Source of the DNA: Flavobacteriales bacterium UBA7325 | GTDB taxonomy: Bacteria; Bacteroidota; Bacteroidia; Flavobacteriales_D; Crocinitomicaceae | Direction: 5' to 3' | Length of the DNA stretch: 31,261 nucleotides | NCBI GenBank assembly: GCA_002471375.1 | Contig: DKPV01000101.1 | Location: 1 to 31,261 of the forward strand | Shown here: one piece after another, positions 17,182-25,180 of the stretch | How positions within the stretch are numbered: position 1 is the first letter of the stretch | Layout: every line of letters begins with the position of its first letter | Notes under the pieces: generated by a model | What the model was told of the DNA's origin: nothing | The model's input: the letters and a program-made list of their open reading frames with translations, nothing else | Database searches by the model: none | Position numbers and translations under genes: made by a program

Positions 17182-18400
17182 TTTGAAAGAAAAGGGTTTG
17201 TTCCTGTCAGCATTTTTAATGTTGTCCGTGCTCGTCATTCATGATCAATTGATATCCCCTTTCATTCTGGTTTTCTTTTTGACTACGATCCCGTTCTGGA
17301 AGGGACCAAAAAATCTTCGTTCGAAAAAGGTATTATTTCCATTACTTCTTCTCTTTTTATTGTACGCTTCGTCATTGTTGTTTGTCACACGATTGGATGT
17401 TGCAGTATTATCTCTTACGACGAAACTCTCGTTTTTCATCTTCCCCTTGACAGGAATACTGATGTCAACTGGATTCAAAATTGCAATTAGAGGAATTAAA
17501 TGGGGAATGATTGCTGCGAGTCTATTCTCGATGCTATTTTCTCTATTTCGGGCTATTATCACTGAAGGTGGTATATCAGGAGAAGCTTTCCACTCCAATG
17601 TCTACGGGCTGAACATGCACCCGTCTTACTTGGCGCTTATCTTCATCGTTGCTTGCGCATTCCTATGGACTGAGAAGAGAAATGACGGTATAATGAAACT
17701 GTTTAAATGGGGTTATTTAGGTGTAGTCATTGTGTCTTTATTCTACCTCCGCTCATTAGGTGCCTTTGTGTGCGTAGCTGTCATTTTTGGTGGCATTCCA
17801 ATTTGGAAAGCATTACAAATTAAGAATTGGAAATGGCTGTTGACGATACCAATATATGCGATCCTCTTCTATATCGGATTACAGTCTTCACCGAGGATAT
17901 CAAATGACGTAAATGCTAGCTTATCAAAGGTGAGTGAGTGGTCTGAATCACCGAGTGAATTTATTGACAGCAACGTCAATAATATTGAATCCAACACAGT
18001 AAGGCTGGTGGTTTGGACATTGTCTTTTGACCTCATTAAGAACAATGCTATGGGCGTTGGATTAGGAGATGAAGATAATTACCTATGTCGTGAATACTAT
18101 CGTGAAGGATACCTTGGTTATGCTGAGAGACACCTTAATCCGCATAATCAATTCCTGCAGACCGGCATATCTATCGGATGGATTGGCCTTATCGTTCTTA
18201 TTATCGTGTTCATAAGTCTCATCTACTGCGCGTACAAGACGAATAGTCTAGCATTATTCATTGCGGCTCTATGTATCTCCGTGTCGTGTTTATTTGAGTC
18301 TATGCTGGAGCGACAGGTTGGGGTCATCTTTCTAAGTATTATTCTTCTTATAGTTGCCTTGAGCCACCCAAGCTTTTCTAAAACTGATAATTCGCAATGA
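17159..18400 (+). CDS. O-antigen ligase/polymerase-like membrane protein (Wzy-type), second copy
   Basis: 413 residues with about ten membrane helices. Family features: FHSNVYGLNMHPSYLALIFI before the central helices, RLVVWTLSFDLIKNNAMGVG in the periplasmic loop, and RHLNPHNQFLQTGISIGWIG, which matches the ligase/polymerase pattern HxxHNxxLQ...GxxG. It shows little similarity in wording to the first copy at 14372, so it is not a recent duplicate. One of the two may polymerise and the other ligate the glycan. Its start lies 23 bases inside the preceding gene and the next gene overlaps its stop (ATGA). Confidence 0.85.
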   Translation: MRMLNEYNLKEKGLFLSAFLMLSVLVIHDQLISPFILVFFLTTIPFWKGPKNLRSKKVLFPLLLLFLLYASSLLFVTRLDVAVLSLTTKLSFFIFPLTGILMSTGFKIAIRGIKWGMIAASLFSMLFSLFRAIITEGGISGEAFHSNVYGLNMHPSYLALIFIVACAFLWTEKRNDGIMKLFKWGYLGVVIVSLFYLRSLGAFVCVAVIFGGIPIWKALQIKNWKWLLTIPIYAILFYIGLQSSPRISNDVNASLSKVSEWSESPSEFIDSNVNNIESNTVRLVVWTLSFDLIKNNAMGVGLGDEDNYLCREYYREGYLGYAERHLNPHNQFLQTGISIGWIGLIVLIIVFISLIYCAYKTNSLALFIAALCISVSCLFESMLERQVGVIFLSIILLIVALSHPSFSKTDNSQ

Positions 18401-19617
18401 AACTATTGATACTTACTCAATACTACCCTCCAGAAATTGGAGCTCCCCAAAACCGACTGCACGAGCTAGCAGTTCGGCTGAAGAAAGAAGGTGTAGATGT
18501 TGAGGTGTTAACAGCAATGCCGAATTATCCTAAAATGGAGATCTTCGAAACCTATAGAAAAGGGAAGGTAAAGTCAGAAAAGATCGATGACATTCAAGTG
18601 TATCGCTCAAAAATCTATGTAACCAAATCCAAGAGTATTATCCCTCGGCTTTTAAATTACTTCAGCTTTGTCTGGACATCTTATTGGAGAGGACGAAAAC
18701 TTAAGAATTACGATTTCTTAATGGTCGAATCGCCTCCACTCTTTCTTGGATACAGCGCAATGCGATTATCTAAAAAACTCAAGGCAAAACTAATTTTCAA
18801 CGTTTCTGATTTATGGCCAGAGAGTGCTGAAAAGATGGGAGTAGTAACGAATAAGAGGATGCTCAGCGTTGCCTATAAACTGGAAAAGAAATGTTACCAT
18901 CGTGCGCAACTTATTACCGGTCAAACCATGGGGATCATCAATAATATCAAAGATCGATTTTCCGATGTAAATACCTTCTGGCTGCCGAATGGCGTTGATG
19001 TAAATTTTTATCAGCCTGATAAGATCGTAACGGCTGGGTTTAGAGAACGAGCAGGACTCTCAAAAGACGATGTTATATTCTTCTATGGAGGGATTTTAGG
19101 TCATGCCCAAGGATTACAAATTGTTCTCGAAGCAGCGAAAAAAGTAGAGTCGCACACGAATATTAAAATAGTTCTTCAAGGTGCAGGCCCTGAAAAGGAT
19201 GATCTAGAAAACTTGCACAAAAAGTTAGCGTTAACCAATGTTGTGTTCATGCCTCCAGTTGCAAAAGCAGAGATGCCAGCCATATTAAAAGACGTTGATG
19301 TTGCATTGGTCCCACTCCGAAAGTTAGATATATTTCAAGGAGCGATTCCTTCTAAAATATTCGAAGCATTAGCAATGGAAAAAGCCCTACTTCTGGGTGT
19401 AGAGGGCGAAGCAAAAGAACACTTCATCGACAAAGGAAATGCCGGACTCTTTTTCGAACCAGAAAACATAGAAGATCTTGCCGCGAAACTAATTCAGATG
19501 GCTTCAAGTAATGAAGAACTCGAAGTAATGGGGAAGAATGCACGTAAATACGTTGCAACTCATTTCAATCGTGATGATATTGCTCAAAACTTCCATAAGG
19601 CCCTTCTCGAAAATTAG
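18397..19617 (+). CDS. Glycosyltransferase family 4, WcaI/WbuB type
   Basis: 406 residues. The N-terminus LLILTQYYPPEIGAPQNRLH and the following EVLTAMPNYPKMEIFETYRK are distinctive of WcaI/WbuB-like enzymes, some of which transfer N-acetyl-L-fucosamine. Middle part: LMVESPPLFLGYSAM, IFNVSDLWPESAEKMG, WLPNGVDVNFY. C-terminal domain: FFYGGILGHAQGLQIVLEAA, LQGAGPEKDDLE, VALVPLRKLDIFQGAIPSKI, and the donor-site EALAMEKALLLGVEGEAKE. In such loci this enzyme often acts early in building the repeat unit. The substrate cannot be determined here. Confidence 0.9.
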   Translation: MKLLILTQYYPPEIGAPQNRLHELAVRLKKEGVDVEVLTAMPNYPKMEIFETYRKGKVKSEKIDDIQVYRSKIYVTKSKSIIPRLLNYFSFVWTSYWRGRKLKNYDFLMVESPPLFLGYSAMRLSKKLKAKLIFNVSDLWPESAEKMGVVTNKRMLSVAYKLEKKCYHRAQLITGQTMGIINNIKDRFSDVNTFWLPNGVDVNFYQPDKIVTAGFRERAGLSKDDVIFFYGGILGHAQGLQIVLEAAKKVESHTNIKIVLQGAGPEKDDLENLHKKLALTNVVFMPPVAKAEMPAILKDVDVALVPLRKLDIFQGAIPSKIFEALAMEKALLLGVEGEAKEHFIDKGNAGLFFEPENIEDLAAKLIQMASSNEELEVMGKNARKYVATHFNRDDIAQNFHKALLEN

Positions 19618-19650
19618 TATCTTCGTTCTTTCATTGTAATTAGAAGACGA

Positions 19651-20871
19651 ATGGCTTATATGATTCCTTTTTCTCCCCCAAGAATTGATGATAAAATTAT
19701 AGCGGAAGTAACAGCTGCTTTGCAGTCAGGTTGGATTACAACCGGACCAAGAACTAAACAATTCGAAAAAAACATATCAGAATACTGCGGATGTAAAACA
19801 ACAGTAGCTGTGAATTCATGGACCATGGGCATGCAAGTCTTCCTCAATTACTGGGGAATTCAACCAGGTGATGAAGTAATTATACCGGCTTACACCTATT
19901 GTGCAAGTGCAAACGTAATCGTACATGCTGGAGCAAAACCTGTTATGGTCGATCTCAACGAGGAGGATTTTAACTTGAACGTTGAAAAGGTAAGACAAGC
20001 GATTACACCAAAAACTAAGGCAATTCTTGCAGTCGATATATCAGGTTTCCCAGCGGACTATGATCTTCTTATGGACCTTGTGAATGAAGAGGCTATCAAG
20101 TCTCAATTCAGTGCCAACAATGACATGCAATCAAACTTAGGACGAATCATTGTAATCAGTGATTCTGCGCATAGCTTTGGAGCATTGATGAATGGCAAGC
20201 GATCAGGCTCATTAACCGATGTTTCTTCCTTCTCCTTTCACGCAGTGAAAAATCTTACAACGGCTGAAGGCGGAGCATTATGCTTCAACCTTCCTGACTC
20301 GTTTGATCACGATGAAATCTATAAGGAGTTTTGTACAAAGATATTACACGGTCAAAATAAAGATGCTCTTGCCAAGACGAAGAAAGGAAACTGGAAATAT
20401 GATGTGGAAGAGCCAGGTTTCAAATGTAATATGACCGACATTCAAGCTGCCATAGGATTGGTAGAATTAGAACGTTATCAAGAAAGCTTAGATCGTCGTA
20501 AAATGATTTTTCATCGCTATGCAGATGCATTCTCAAAATACAATTGGGCTATTAAACCCGCATTTGAGACGGACACTAAGACTTCCAGTTATCATCTCTA
20601 CTTATTGAGAATTGATGGAGCTTCTGAAGCTCAGCGAGATGAAATTATACAAGAAATTTTCGAACACGATGTATCCGTAAATGTTCATTTTCAGCCGCTT
20701 CCACTACTCACAGCATACAAGAAAAGAGGGTATCAAATGAACGATTACCCTGAGGCATACGCGAAGTATGCGAATGAAATAAGTTTACCTGTCTATTTTA
20801 ATCTTACTGATGGTGACGTAGATCGTGTAGTTGCTGCACTTGTTGCTTCCGTCCAAAAGGTACTTGCGTGA
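19651..20871 (+). CDS. DegT/DnrJ/EryC1 sugar aminotransferase
   Basis: 406 residues, a PLP-dependent enzyme of the nucleotide-sugar aminotransferase family (PglE, DesI, ArnB relatives). It starts IPFSPPRIDDKIIAEVTAAL with QSGWITTGPRTKQFE, a family hallmark. D171 in SDSAHSFGA binds the PLP nitrogen, and K200 in SFHAVKNLTTAEGG is the Schiff-base lysine. It should convert a UDP-4-keto-6-deoxy sugar to the 4-amino sugar using glutamate. Positioned just before the initiating transferase, it may supply the first sugar of the unit. No 4,6-dehydratase that would make its substrate is present in the window. Start at 19651 or three codons later; a 33-base gap precedes it. Confidence 0.9.
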   Translation: MAYMIPFSPPRIDDKIIAEVTAALQSGWITTGPRTKQFEKNISEYCGCKTTVAVNSWTMGMQVFLNYWGIQPGDEVIIPAYTYCASANVIVHAGAKPVMVDLNEEDFNLNVEKVRQAITPKTKAILAVDISGFPADYDLLMDLVNEEAIKSQFSANNDMQSNLGRIIVISDSAHSFGALMNGKRSGSLTDVSSFSFHAVKNLTTAEGGALCFNLPDSFDHDEIYKEFCTKILHGQNKDALAKTKKGNWKYDVEEPGFKCNMTDIQAAIGLVELERYQESLDRRKMIFHRYADAFSKYNWAIKPAFETDTKTSSYHLYLLRIDGASEAQRDEIIQEIFEHDVSVNVHFQPLPLLTAYKKRGYQMNDYPEAYAKYANEISLPVYFNLTDGDVDRVVAALVASVQKVLA

Positions 20872-21455
20872 AATGCGCATTCGACATAATCGTCTCTAGC
20901 ATCATCTTGCTACTCTTTCTTCCTTTTGGGATCATCATCTCGCTGATCATAGTGTTCTCAAGTCGAGGTGGAGTATTCTATACTCAAGAACGCGTTGGAC
21001 GAAACGGTGTACCTTTCGGAGTCATTAAGTTCCGAACAATGAGACGAAATGCTGATAAAGCTGGGAAATTAACTGTTGGAATGCGTGATCCTCGTATCAC
21101 TAAGATTGGATACTTATTGAGAAAATTAAAGCTCGATGAGTTTCCACAATTCATGAATGTACTTGGAGGAAGCATGAGCATTGTTGGACCACGTCCAGAA
21201 GTACAAGAATACGTCAACATGTACACCGAAAAACAGATGGAAATCCTAACCATCAAACCTGGCATTACAGATTATGCATCTATAGAATACTTCAAAGAGA
21301 ATGAGATGCTTGGCAAATCGGACAATCCACAAAGGACATACATTGAAGAGGTCATGCCCGCGAAGATTGAACTCAATAGAAAGTACTTGGAAAACCCAGG
21401 GGTTGGTCAGGATATTAAGATCATGTGGCGTACGTTTTTGAAGATGTTACGCTAG
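20868..21455 (+). CDS. Initiating phosphoglycosyl transferase (PglC-type sugar transferase)
   Basis: 195 residues, the size of the minimal monotopic PGT core. The N-terminal hydrophobic helix (IIVSSIILLLFLPFGIIISL) is followed by the family text: GGVFYTQERVGRNGVPF, KFRTMRRNADK, the catalytic Asp-Glu dyad D90-E91 in LKLDEFPQFMNVL, and SIVGPRPEVQEYV. It transfers a sugar-1-phosphate from a UDP-sugar to undecaprenyl phosphate, the first membrane step of repeat-unit assembly. It uses a GTG start that overlaps the aminotransferase stop (GTGA), which couples the two genes. It is the last gene of the locus, followed by a strong hairpin. Confidence 0.94.
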   Translation: MKCAFDIIVSSIILLLFLPFGIIISLIIVFSSRGGVFYTQERVGRNGVPFGVIKFRTMRRNADKAGKLTVGMRDPRITKIGYLLRKLKLDEFPQFMNVLGGSMSIVGPRPEVQEYVNMYTEKQMEILTIKPGITDYASIEYFKENEMLGKSDNPQRTYIEEVMPAKIELNRKYLENPGVGQDIKIMWRTFLKMLR

Positions 21456-21545
21456 CTAGAGAGAAGCTTAGGTTATTCTTTTGAGATCGAATAGCAGAAT
21501 GTGTAAACATTGCATTAAAAATCCCCTTTGGGCTTAACAATAGAC

Positions 21546-21591
21546 TATAAAAAGAAAGGATCTGAGCAAGCTCAGATCCTTTCTTTTTATA
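21546..21591. terminator. Bidirectional intrinsic terminator, 22-bp perfect stem
   Basis: Arms 21546-21567 and 21570-21591 are exact complements, separated by only AA. The core GGATCTGAGC is flanked by A-rich on the left and T-rich on the right, so it can act on both strands. It ends the polysaccharide operon and shields it from the minus-strand remnants and genes to the right. Confidence 0.9.
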
Positions 21592-21620
21592 GAATGATAT
21601 ATTCGATATTCATTAATAAG

Positions 21621-21743
21621 CTAGTTAACGCCCTTCACGAATCGAATACTGCGAGTTACGCTTTCATTTGAAATCACCATGTTGTACATTCCACTTTCAA
21701 GTGAAGTAAGGAGTTTTATCCAATGACTTCCAGTCGCCCGATC
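21621..21743 (-). pseudogene. Remnant of a T9SS cargo protein, C-terminal sorting tail only
   Basis: An open minus-strand frame of 40 codons reads ...GSHWIKLLTSLESGMYNMV, then ISNESVTRSIRFVKGVN and a TAG at 21621-21623. GMYxxxI...xxxxxRFVK is the typical end of a type A T9SS sorting domain. The frame is closed upstream by a TAA at 21744-21746 and has no start codon in a suitable place, so only the tail of a lost gene survives. It overlaps another broken frame (21697-21957) in a different phase. Confidence 0.6.
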
Positions 21744-21957
21744 TTATCCCGTAAATGCTTCCATATTCTCTGAACTTGCTCGCTTCCATATCTATCTGCA
21801 CTCCATATGAACTCGATCAAAGAAATGGTCCCGAAACGACCATGAGGACACCTGTAATTGGGTTGCTTACGAGCGTCACTAAACCAGCAAGTGTTATTAT
21901 GACTTCGGCGGCAACAACAGGAAGAGCAAATGAAAATCCCAATCTATAATTGATCAT
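21697..21957 (-). pseudogene. Remnant of a small membrane protein, interrupted by TGA
   Basis: From an ATG at 21957 the minus strand encodes MINYRLGFSFALPVVAAEVI, then two hydrophobic segments (ITLAGLVTLVSNPITGVLMVV), and hits TGA at 21817-21819. The same frame continues with protein-like sequence (SSSYGVQIDMEASKFREYGS, then IYGIRSGDWKSLDK) to a TGA at 21697-21699. Two membrane helices followed by a segment with IDxxxxxxREY and GxWxxL resembles small Bacteroidota membrane proteins that I know only as hypothetical. A single stop codon breaks it and the 3' part is lost where the T9SS tail begins. Confidence 0.5.
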
Positions 21958-22024
21958 ACGAGGAGCTTAAAATATCCAGTTGGTTACGAGATACAAATTT
22001 GCTTTCTTGAAGTGATGCTATTCG

Positions 22025-22663
22025 TTAGCGCGCCACATTACTCTTCAATGGAAGAGCGCCCACAGCCCAGTACGATAACATAAAGCAAACTAAACCAAGT
22101 CCAGCCCCAGCAACTACATCTTCAAGGAAATGCTGGGAAAGATATATTCTGGAATAACCGACAAGTGCTGCCGAGAATACACAAACTGATTGAATCCATT
22201 TGTTAGGAAACAAATACGCTACCAATGCAAAAAATGCAAATGCTGCTGTTGTGTGACCAGATGGAAATGAATTGGCTAGGTTAATTGGTGAATCGGGCAC
22301 GAGATAAAGCTTAGCTCGTCCGATAAATTGAATTGGCCTAAACGCATCATCATAGATCAAATGCTTCAAGAAGGCAACAAGTCCTCCTACTATAATGAGA
22401 TTCAACGATGAAAGAAGAACGATGGAAAGCTTATATTTTCTCCAGAGTAAAACAGATAGAACTACTATTCCTGCTACAACGAATAAGCCATCTCCGCCAT
22501 AGGTAATCCAGTAAAACAATTCATCTTGTATTGGTGTATGGGTAGCATTTATTGCAAGATGCCCCCCTACTTTACTTGAGAGAAAAAGCACAACCCCACC
22601 AACGATCATCATGAGGATCGTTAGAATAAAAAAGATCGGTATGCGCTTAAAAACGGTCTTCAT
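22025..22663 (-). CDS. PAP2-family membrane phosphatase
   Basis: 212 residues, about six membrane helices. All three motifs of the acid phosphatase/PAP2 family are visible: K100-x8-R109-P110 (KHLIYDDAFRP), P134-S-G-H137 (FPSGHTTAAF) and S171-R-x5-H178-x3-D182 (SRIYLSQHFLED). The active histidine is H178, with H137 as acid/base. Typical substrates are undecaprenyl diphosphate or lipid phosphates at the periplasmic face; next to a polysaccharide locus, recycling of the lipid carrier is plausible but unproven. It is the last gene of a minus-strand operon, 12 bases behind the ZIP gene. Confidence 0.9.
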   Translation of the reverse strand: MKTVFKRIPIFFILTILMMIVGGVVLFLSSKVGGHLAINATHTPIQDELFYWITYGGDGLFVVAGIVVLSVLLWRKYKLSIVLLSSLNLIIVGGLVAFLKHLIYDDAFRPIQFIGRAKLYLVPDSPINLANSFPSGHTTAAFAFFALVAYLFPNKWIQSVCVFSAALVGYSRIYLSQHFLEDVVAGAGLGLVCFMLSYWAVGALPLKSNVAR

Positions 22664-22675
22664 TTCTCAGACTGT

Positions 22676-23407
22676 TTAGTGAATAAAAAATGCTAATCCA
22701 CCACCACCAACTATTGCTAACAGCTTGATGAAATTGAATTTATGATTTTCACTTGTTTCAAATATTATCGTCGTAGAAATATGAAGAAACATCCCTACAA
22801 CAATTGCTAGGATAATGTCGAAATCAAATTCAAGAGAGCTTGCCGTTGATTTGCCAATAAGTATACCAATTGGTGTGGTTATAGCAAAGATCCCAAGAAG
22901 AAGCCAAACCATCTTTTTCTCAATTTTAGAAGCGATCAAAACGGTTGCGAGTGCAATAGCAACTGGTATTCTATGAAAGAGTATTCCTAATAACATACCT
23001 TGATCTGCTCCATGATGATGATTAGTTGCGATTGTCGATCCTCCAAATTGAGTACCCAGAGGAATCCCTTCTAGAAGGGCGTGCGCACTGAGTGCTATCA
23101 CCAAAGCGATAGGGATTTTCGCCCCTTTCGTGGCATGAGTATGACCATGCTCGATTCCGCCAGAAAAGAACTCTAGAAATAGCTGAACCAAAAATCCAAT
23201 GAGTATAGAAAACCCAACATGAATTTCACTATGCTCGTATAATTCTGGGATAAAGTGAATGAACGCCAGCGAGAGTAAAAAACCTCCACTAAATGCCAGT
23301 AAGAGCTTAATTAATTGGTCATTTTTAGACTTATCGACAAATGCAACCAATAAGCCACCAAGTGGAACTGCAGCGATAAGTGCAATTATTGTAAGAGTTA
23401 ACCTCAT
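22676..23407 (-). CDS. ZIP-family metal transporter
   Basis: 243 residues with about eight membrane helices. The first helices are AVPLGGLLVAF and LLLAFSGGFLLSLAFIHFIPE; the variable loop carries histidines (EHGHTHATKG at about 86-95). TM4 has the metal-binding H109-x3-E113 (SAHALLEGIPLG). TM5 has H145 in FHRIPVAIAL, where most ZIP proteins have HEIPEG/HExPxE: the two glutamates are replaced by R and V/A, so one half of the binuclear site is altered. It probably imports zinc, iron or another divalent metal. Only two bases separate it from the methyltransferase stop, so they are co-transcribed. Confidence 0.88.
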   Translation of the reverse strand: MRLTLTIIALIAAVPLGGLLVAFVDKSKNDQLIKLLLAFSGGFLLSLAFIHFIPELYEHSEIHVGFSILIGFLVQLFLEFFSGGIEHGHTHATKGAKIPIALVIALSAHALLEGIPLGTQFGGSTIATNHHHGADQGMLLGILFHRIPVAIALATVLIASKIEKKMVWLLLGIFAITTPIGILIGKSTASSLEFDFDIILAIVVGMFLHISTTIIFETSENHKFNFIKLLAIVGGGGLAFFIH

Positions 23408-23409
23408 GT

Positions 23410-24162
23410 TTATTTCTTCGCTATAATTATCAATCGATCAGATTCATCTTCATTAAACGGATTCAGATCGAAGTCGCCAAAAGTACGAAGAATTTGGAAG
23501 TTCTCTGACTCAAGAAGAGATGTGAAATCAGTCAAGAATAAGCCCTGTACTCGTTCCGTAAAGTAATGATTCTGGCCATCAGCGAAAAAGGATATGTTCT
23601 TGAAAATATGGGTTCCGTCAAACTCACGCGAGATATTAAAAGTGATGTCGTCTAGCGTTTTAGACTCAGTTTCTACAAGTTGTTTAATCACGCGATGCGC
23701 ATTCATAAAGTCAATAACTAGCAGACCGTCATCCTCTAGCATTGTAGATATTGCGGAAACAACACGAGCATTATCCTCAAGAGAATCGAAATATCCAAAA
23801 CTTGTAAATAAGTTAAAAATCGCCTGAAATCGTTCTCCCACAATCACTTCTCTCATGTCGTGAACAGCAAATTTCAAGTGGTCATCTTCAAATGATGCTG
23901 CGCATGAGATACTATTAGGAGACAAATCAACACCAAGGACTTCAAATCCAAGTTCGCTCAGTGTTATAGCATGCCGACCTTTACCACATGCCAAATCAAG
24001 AACATGCGCACCTTCCAAAAGAGGTAATTCTTGTACAAGCCGAGTAATGAACTTTTTGGCTTCAACATCATCTCGATTTTGATATAATGTATGATAATAG
24101 GTAGTGTCGAACCAATCAGCAAACCATTCTTTCTTCTCATCTATCATGCCATAAAGATACAT
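23410..24162 (-). CDS. SAM-dependent class I methyltransferase
   Basis: 250 residues. Motif I is VLDLACGKGRHAITLSELG at about 56-74, followed by the acidic end of strand 2 (VLGVDLSPNSI), HDMREVIVGERFQAIFNLFT and FGYFDSLEDNARVVSAI. N-terminal EWFADWFDTTYYHTLYQNRD with a later C-terminal beta domain is a common bacterial methyltransferase of unknown substrate (Methyltransf_25 type). Start may be at 24162 or at the ATG at 24147 (MIDEKKEW), which fits the family better. First gene of the minus-strand operon, divergent from the SiaB-like gene. Confidence 0.85.
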   Translation of the reverse strand: MYLYGMIDEKKEWFADWFDTTYYHTLYQNRDDVEAKKFITRLVQELPLLEGAHVLDLACGKGRHAITLSELGFEVLGVDLSPNSISCAASFEDDHLKFAVHDMREVIVGERFQAIFNLFTSFGYFDSLEDNARVVSAISTMLEDDGLLVIDFMNAHRVIKQLVETESKTLDDITFNISREFDGTHIFKNISFFADGQNHYFTERVQGLFLTDFTSLLESENFQILRTFGDFDLNPFNEDESDRLIIIAKK

Positions 24163-24204
24163 ATCTTTTGCGCTATCATTGACCAGATTCTTTTTACTAT
24201 TGAT

Positions 24205-24212
24205 TATATTTG
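24205..24212 (+). promoter_or_regulatory. Putative -7 box of the siaB-like/siaC-like/coaE operon
   Basis: TATATTTG matches TAnnTTTG and lies 14 bases before the ATG at 24227. A TTG at 24179-24181 is the only upstream candidate, but the 23-base spacer is longer than normal, so the -33 part is doubtful. Confidence 0.4.
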
Positions 24213-24226
24213 GCGCATAACTATCT

Positions 24227-24778
24227 ATGGCACTATCAGATGTTTATGATTTTTACCGCAAGATGGAAGACGAAAAAGTAATCTTGTTTTTCAAAGGAGA
24301 GTTTACATCTGAACTTTTGACTTCGATTCTTCATATCATGGAAAACAAGATGCAAACCATGGGTATTTCTTCGAAAATGATGAAGCGTGTTTTCAATGTA
24401 CTCGTCGAGTGCTTTCAAAATTTATATCATCACATAGAATCAACTGGCGATAATGCGGAGGAAATAGCCATTCAAAAATCAGCATTGATTATGGTGATTC
24501 ATGAAAATGATAAGATCATTGTCCGCACTGGAAACTACATACCGAAAAATGATATAGACAAGTTAAAAGAGCGATTAGCATTTGTGAATGGCCTCAGTGA
24601 ACATGAACTAAGGGAACATTACAAGAAAAGATTATTGAAAAATGATCGTACCTCCAAAGGCACAGCTGGATTAGGTTTAATAGATATAGCACGTAAATCG
24701 AAGAATAAACTAGGGTTTGAATTTATTGACATCAATGAAAGCGCGAGTTTTTTCTGCCTAAACATTGTTATTGTTTAA
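24227..24778 (+). CDS. SiaB-family protein kinase (DUF6272)
   Basis: 183 residues. The fold is GHKL/histidine-kinase-like: N-box helix VLVECFQNLYHHIES at about 61-75, central strands SALIMVIHENDKIIVRTGNY, and the G-rich lid GTAGLGLIDIARKSKN near 146-161. This matches SiaB, a serine/threonine kinase that phosphorylates SiaC in Pseudomonas. The next gene is a SiaC-like protein, which confirms the assignment by context. It is soluble with no sensor domain. The signal and the output in this organism are unknown. Confidence 0.85.
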   Translation: MALSDVYDFYRKMEDEKVILFFKGEFTSELLTSILHIMENKMQTMGISSKMMKRVFNVLVECFQNLYHHIESTGDNAEEIAIQKSALIMVIHENDKIIVRTGNYIPKNDIDKLKERLAFVNGLSEHELREHYKKRLLKNDRTSKGTAGLGLIDIARKSKNKLGFEFIDINESASFFCLNIVIV

Positions 24779-24787
24779 TAATTAATA

Positions 24788-25177
24788 ATGAACATGGAAA
24801 TATTATCACTAGAAGGATCACCAAAAACACCGGAAATCAACTTTAACCAGGATACCGGAGTTCTTGAACTACGCGGAAGATCTATCCCTGAAAATTCAAT
24901 CGAATTTTTTAAGCCATTAAATGATTGGGTTGATGGATATGGGTCGTCACCACAAGGGACTACTCAGATTGAAGTCCGGTTGGAGTATTTCAACACTTCA
25001 TCTTCAAAGTGCATTTTAGATCTTTTCAAAAGATTGGAGCAGTTGGATGGCAATTCTACAGAGGTTAAAGTGAATTGGTATTTCGAAAAGGATGATGAAG
25101 ATATGGAGGAAGCTGGTGTCGATTACGAAGCGATCGTAGACCTTCCTTTTAAAATTATTGAAGTAGAAGAAATCTAG
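24788..25177 (+). CDS. SiaC-family regulatory phosphoprotein (DUF1987)
   Basis: 129 residues, the normal size. Family features: the start LEGSPKTPEINFNQDTGVLE, RSIPENSIEFFKPLNDWV, the strand LEYFNTSSSKCILDLFKRL that contains the expected phospho-acceptor Thr/Ser, and the C-terminal VNWYFEKDDEDMEEAG. In Pseudomonas, unphosphorylated SiaC binds and activates the diguanylate cyclase SiaD; phosphorylation by SiaB stops this. No SiaD or SiaA phosphatase is present in the window. A start two codons later is also possible. The kinase stop lies nine bases before it and coaE follows after three bases. Confidence 0.9.
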   Translation: MNMEILSLEGSPKTPEINFNQDTGVLELRGRSIPENSIEFFKPLNDWVDGYGSSPQGTTQIEVRLEYFNTSSSKCILDLFKRLEQLDGNSTEVKVNWYFEKDDEDMEEAGVDYEAIVDLPFKIIEVEEI

Positions 25178-25180
25178 CGA

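Noticed and set aside
17245..17598. 117-codon minus-strand frame inside the second Wzy-like gene
   Set aside because: Full overlap with a convincing membrane protein; no domain or start context.
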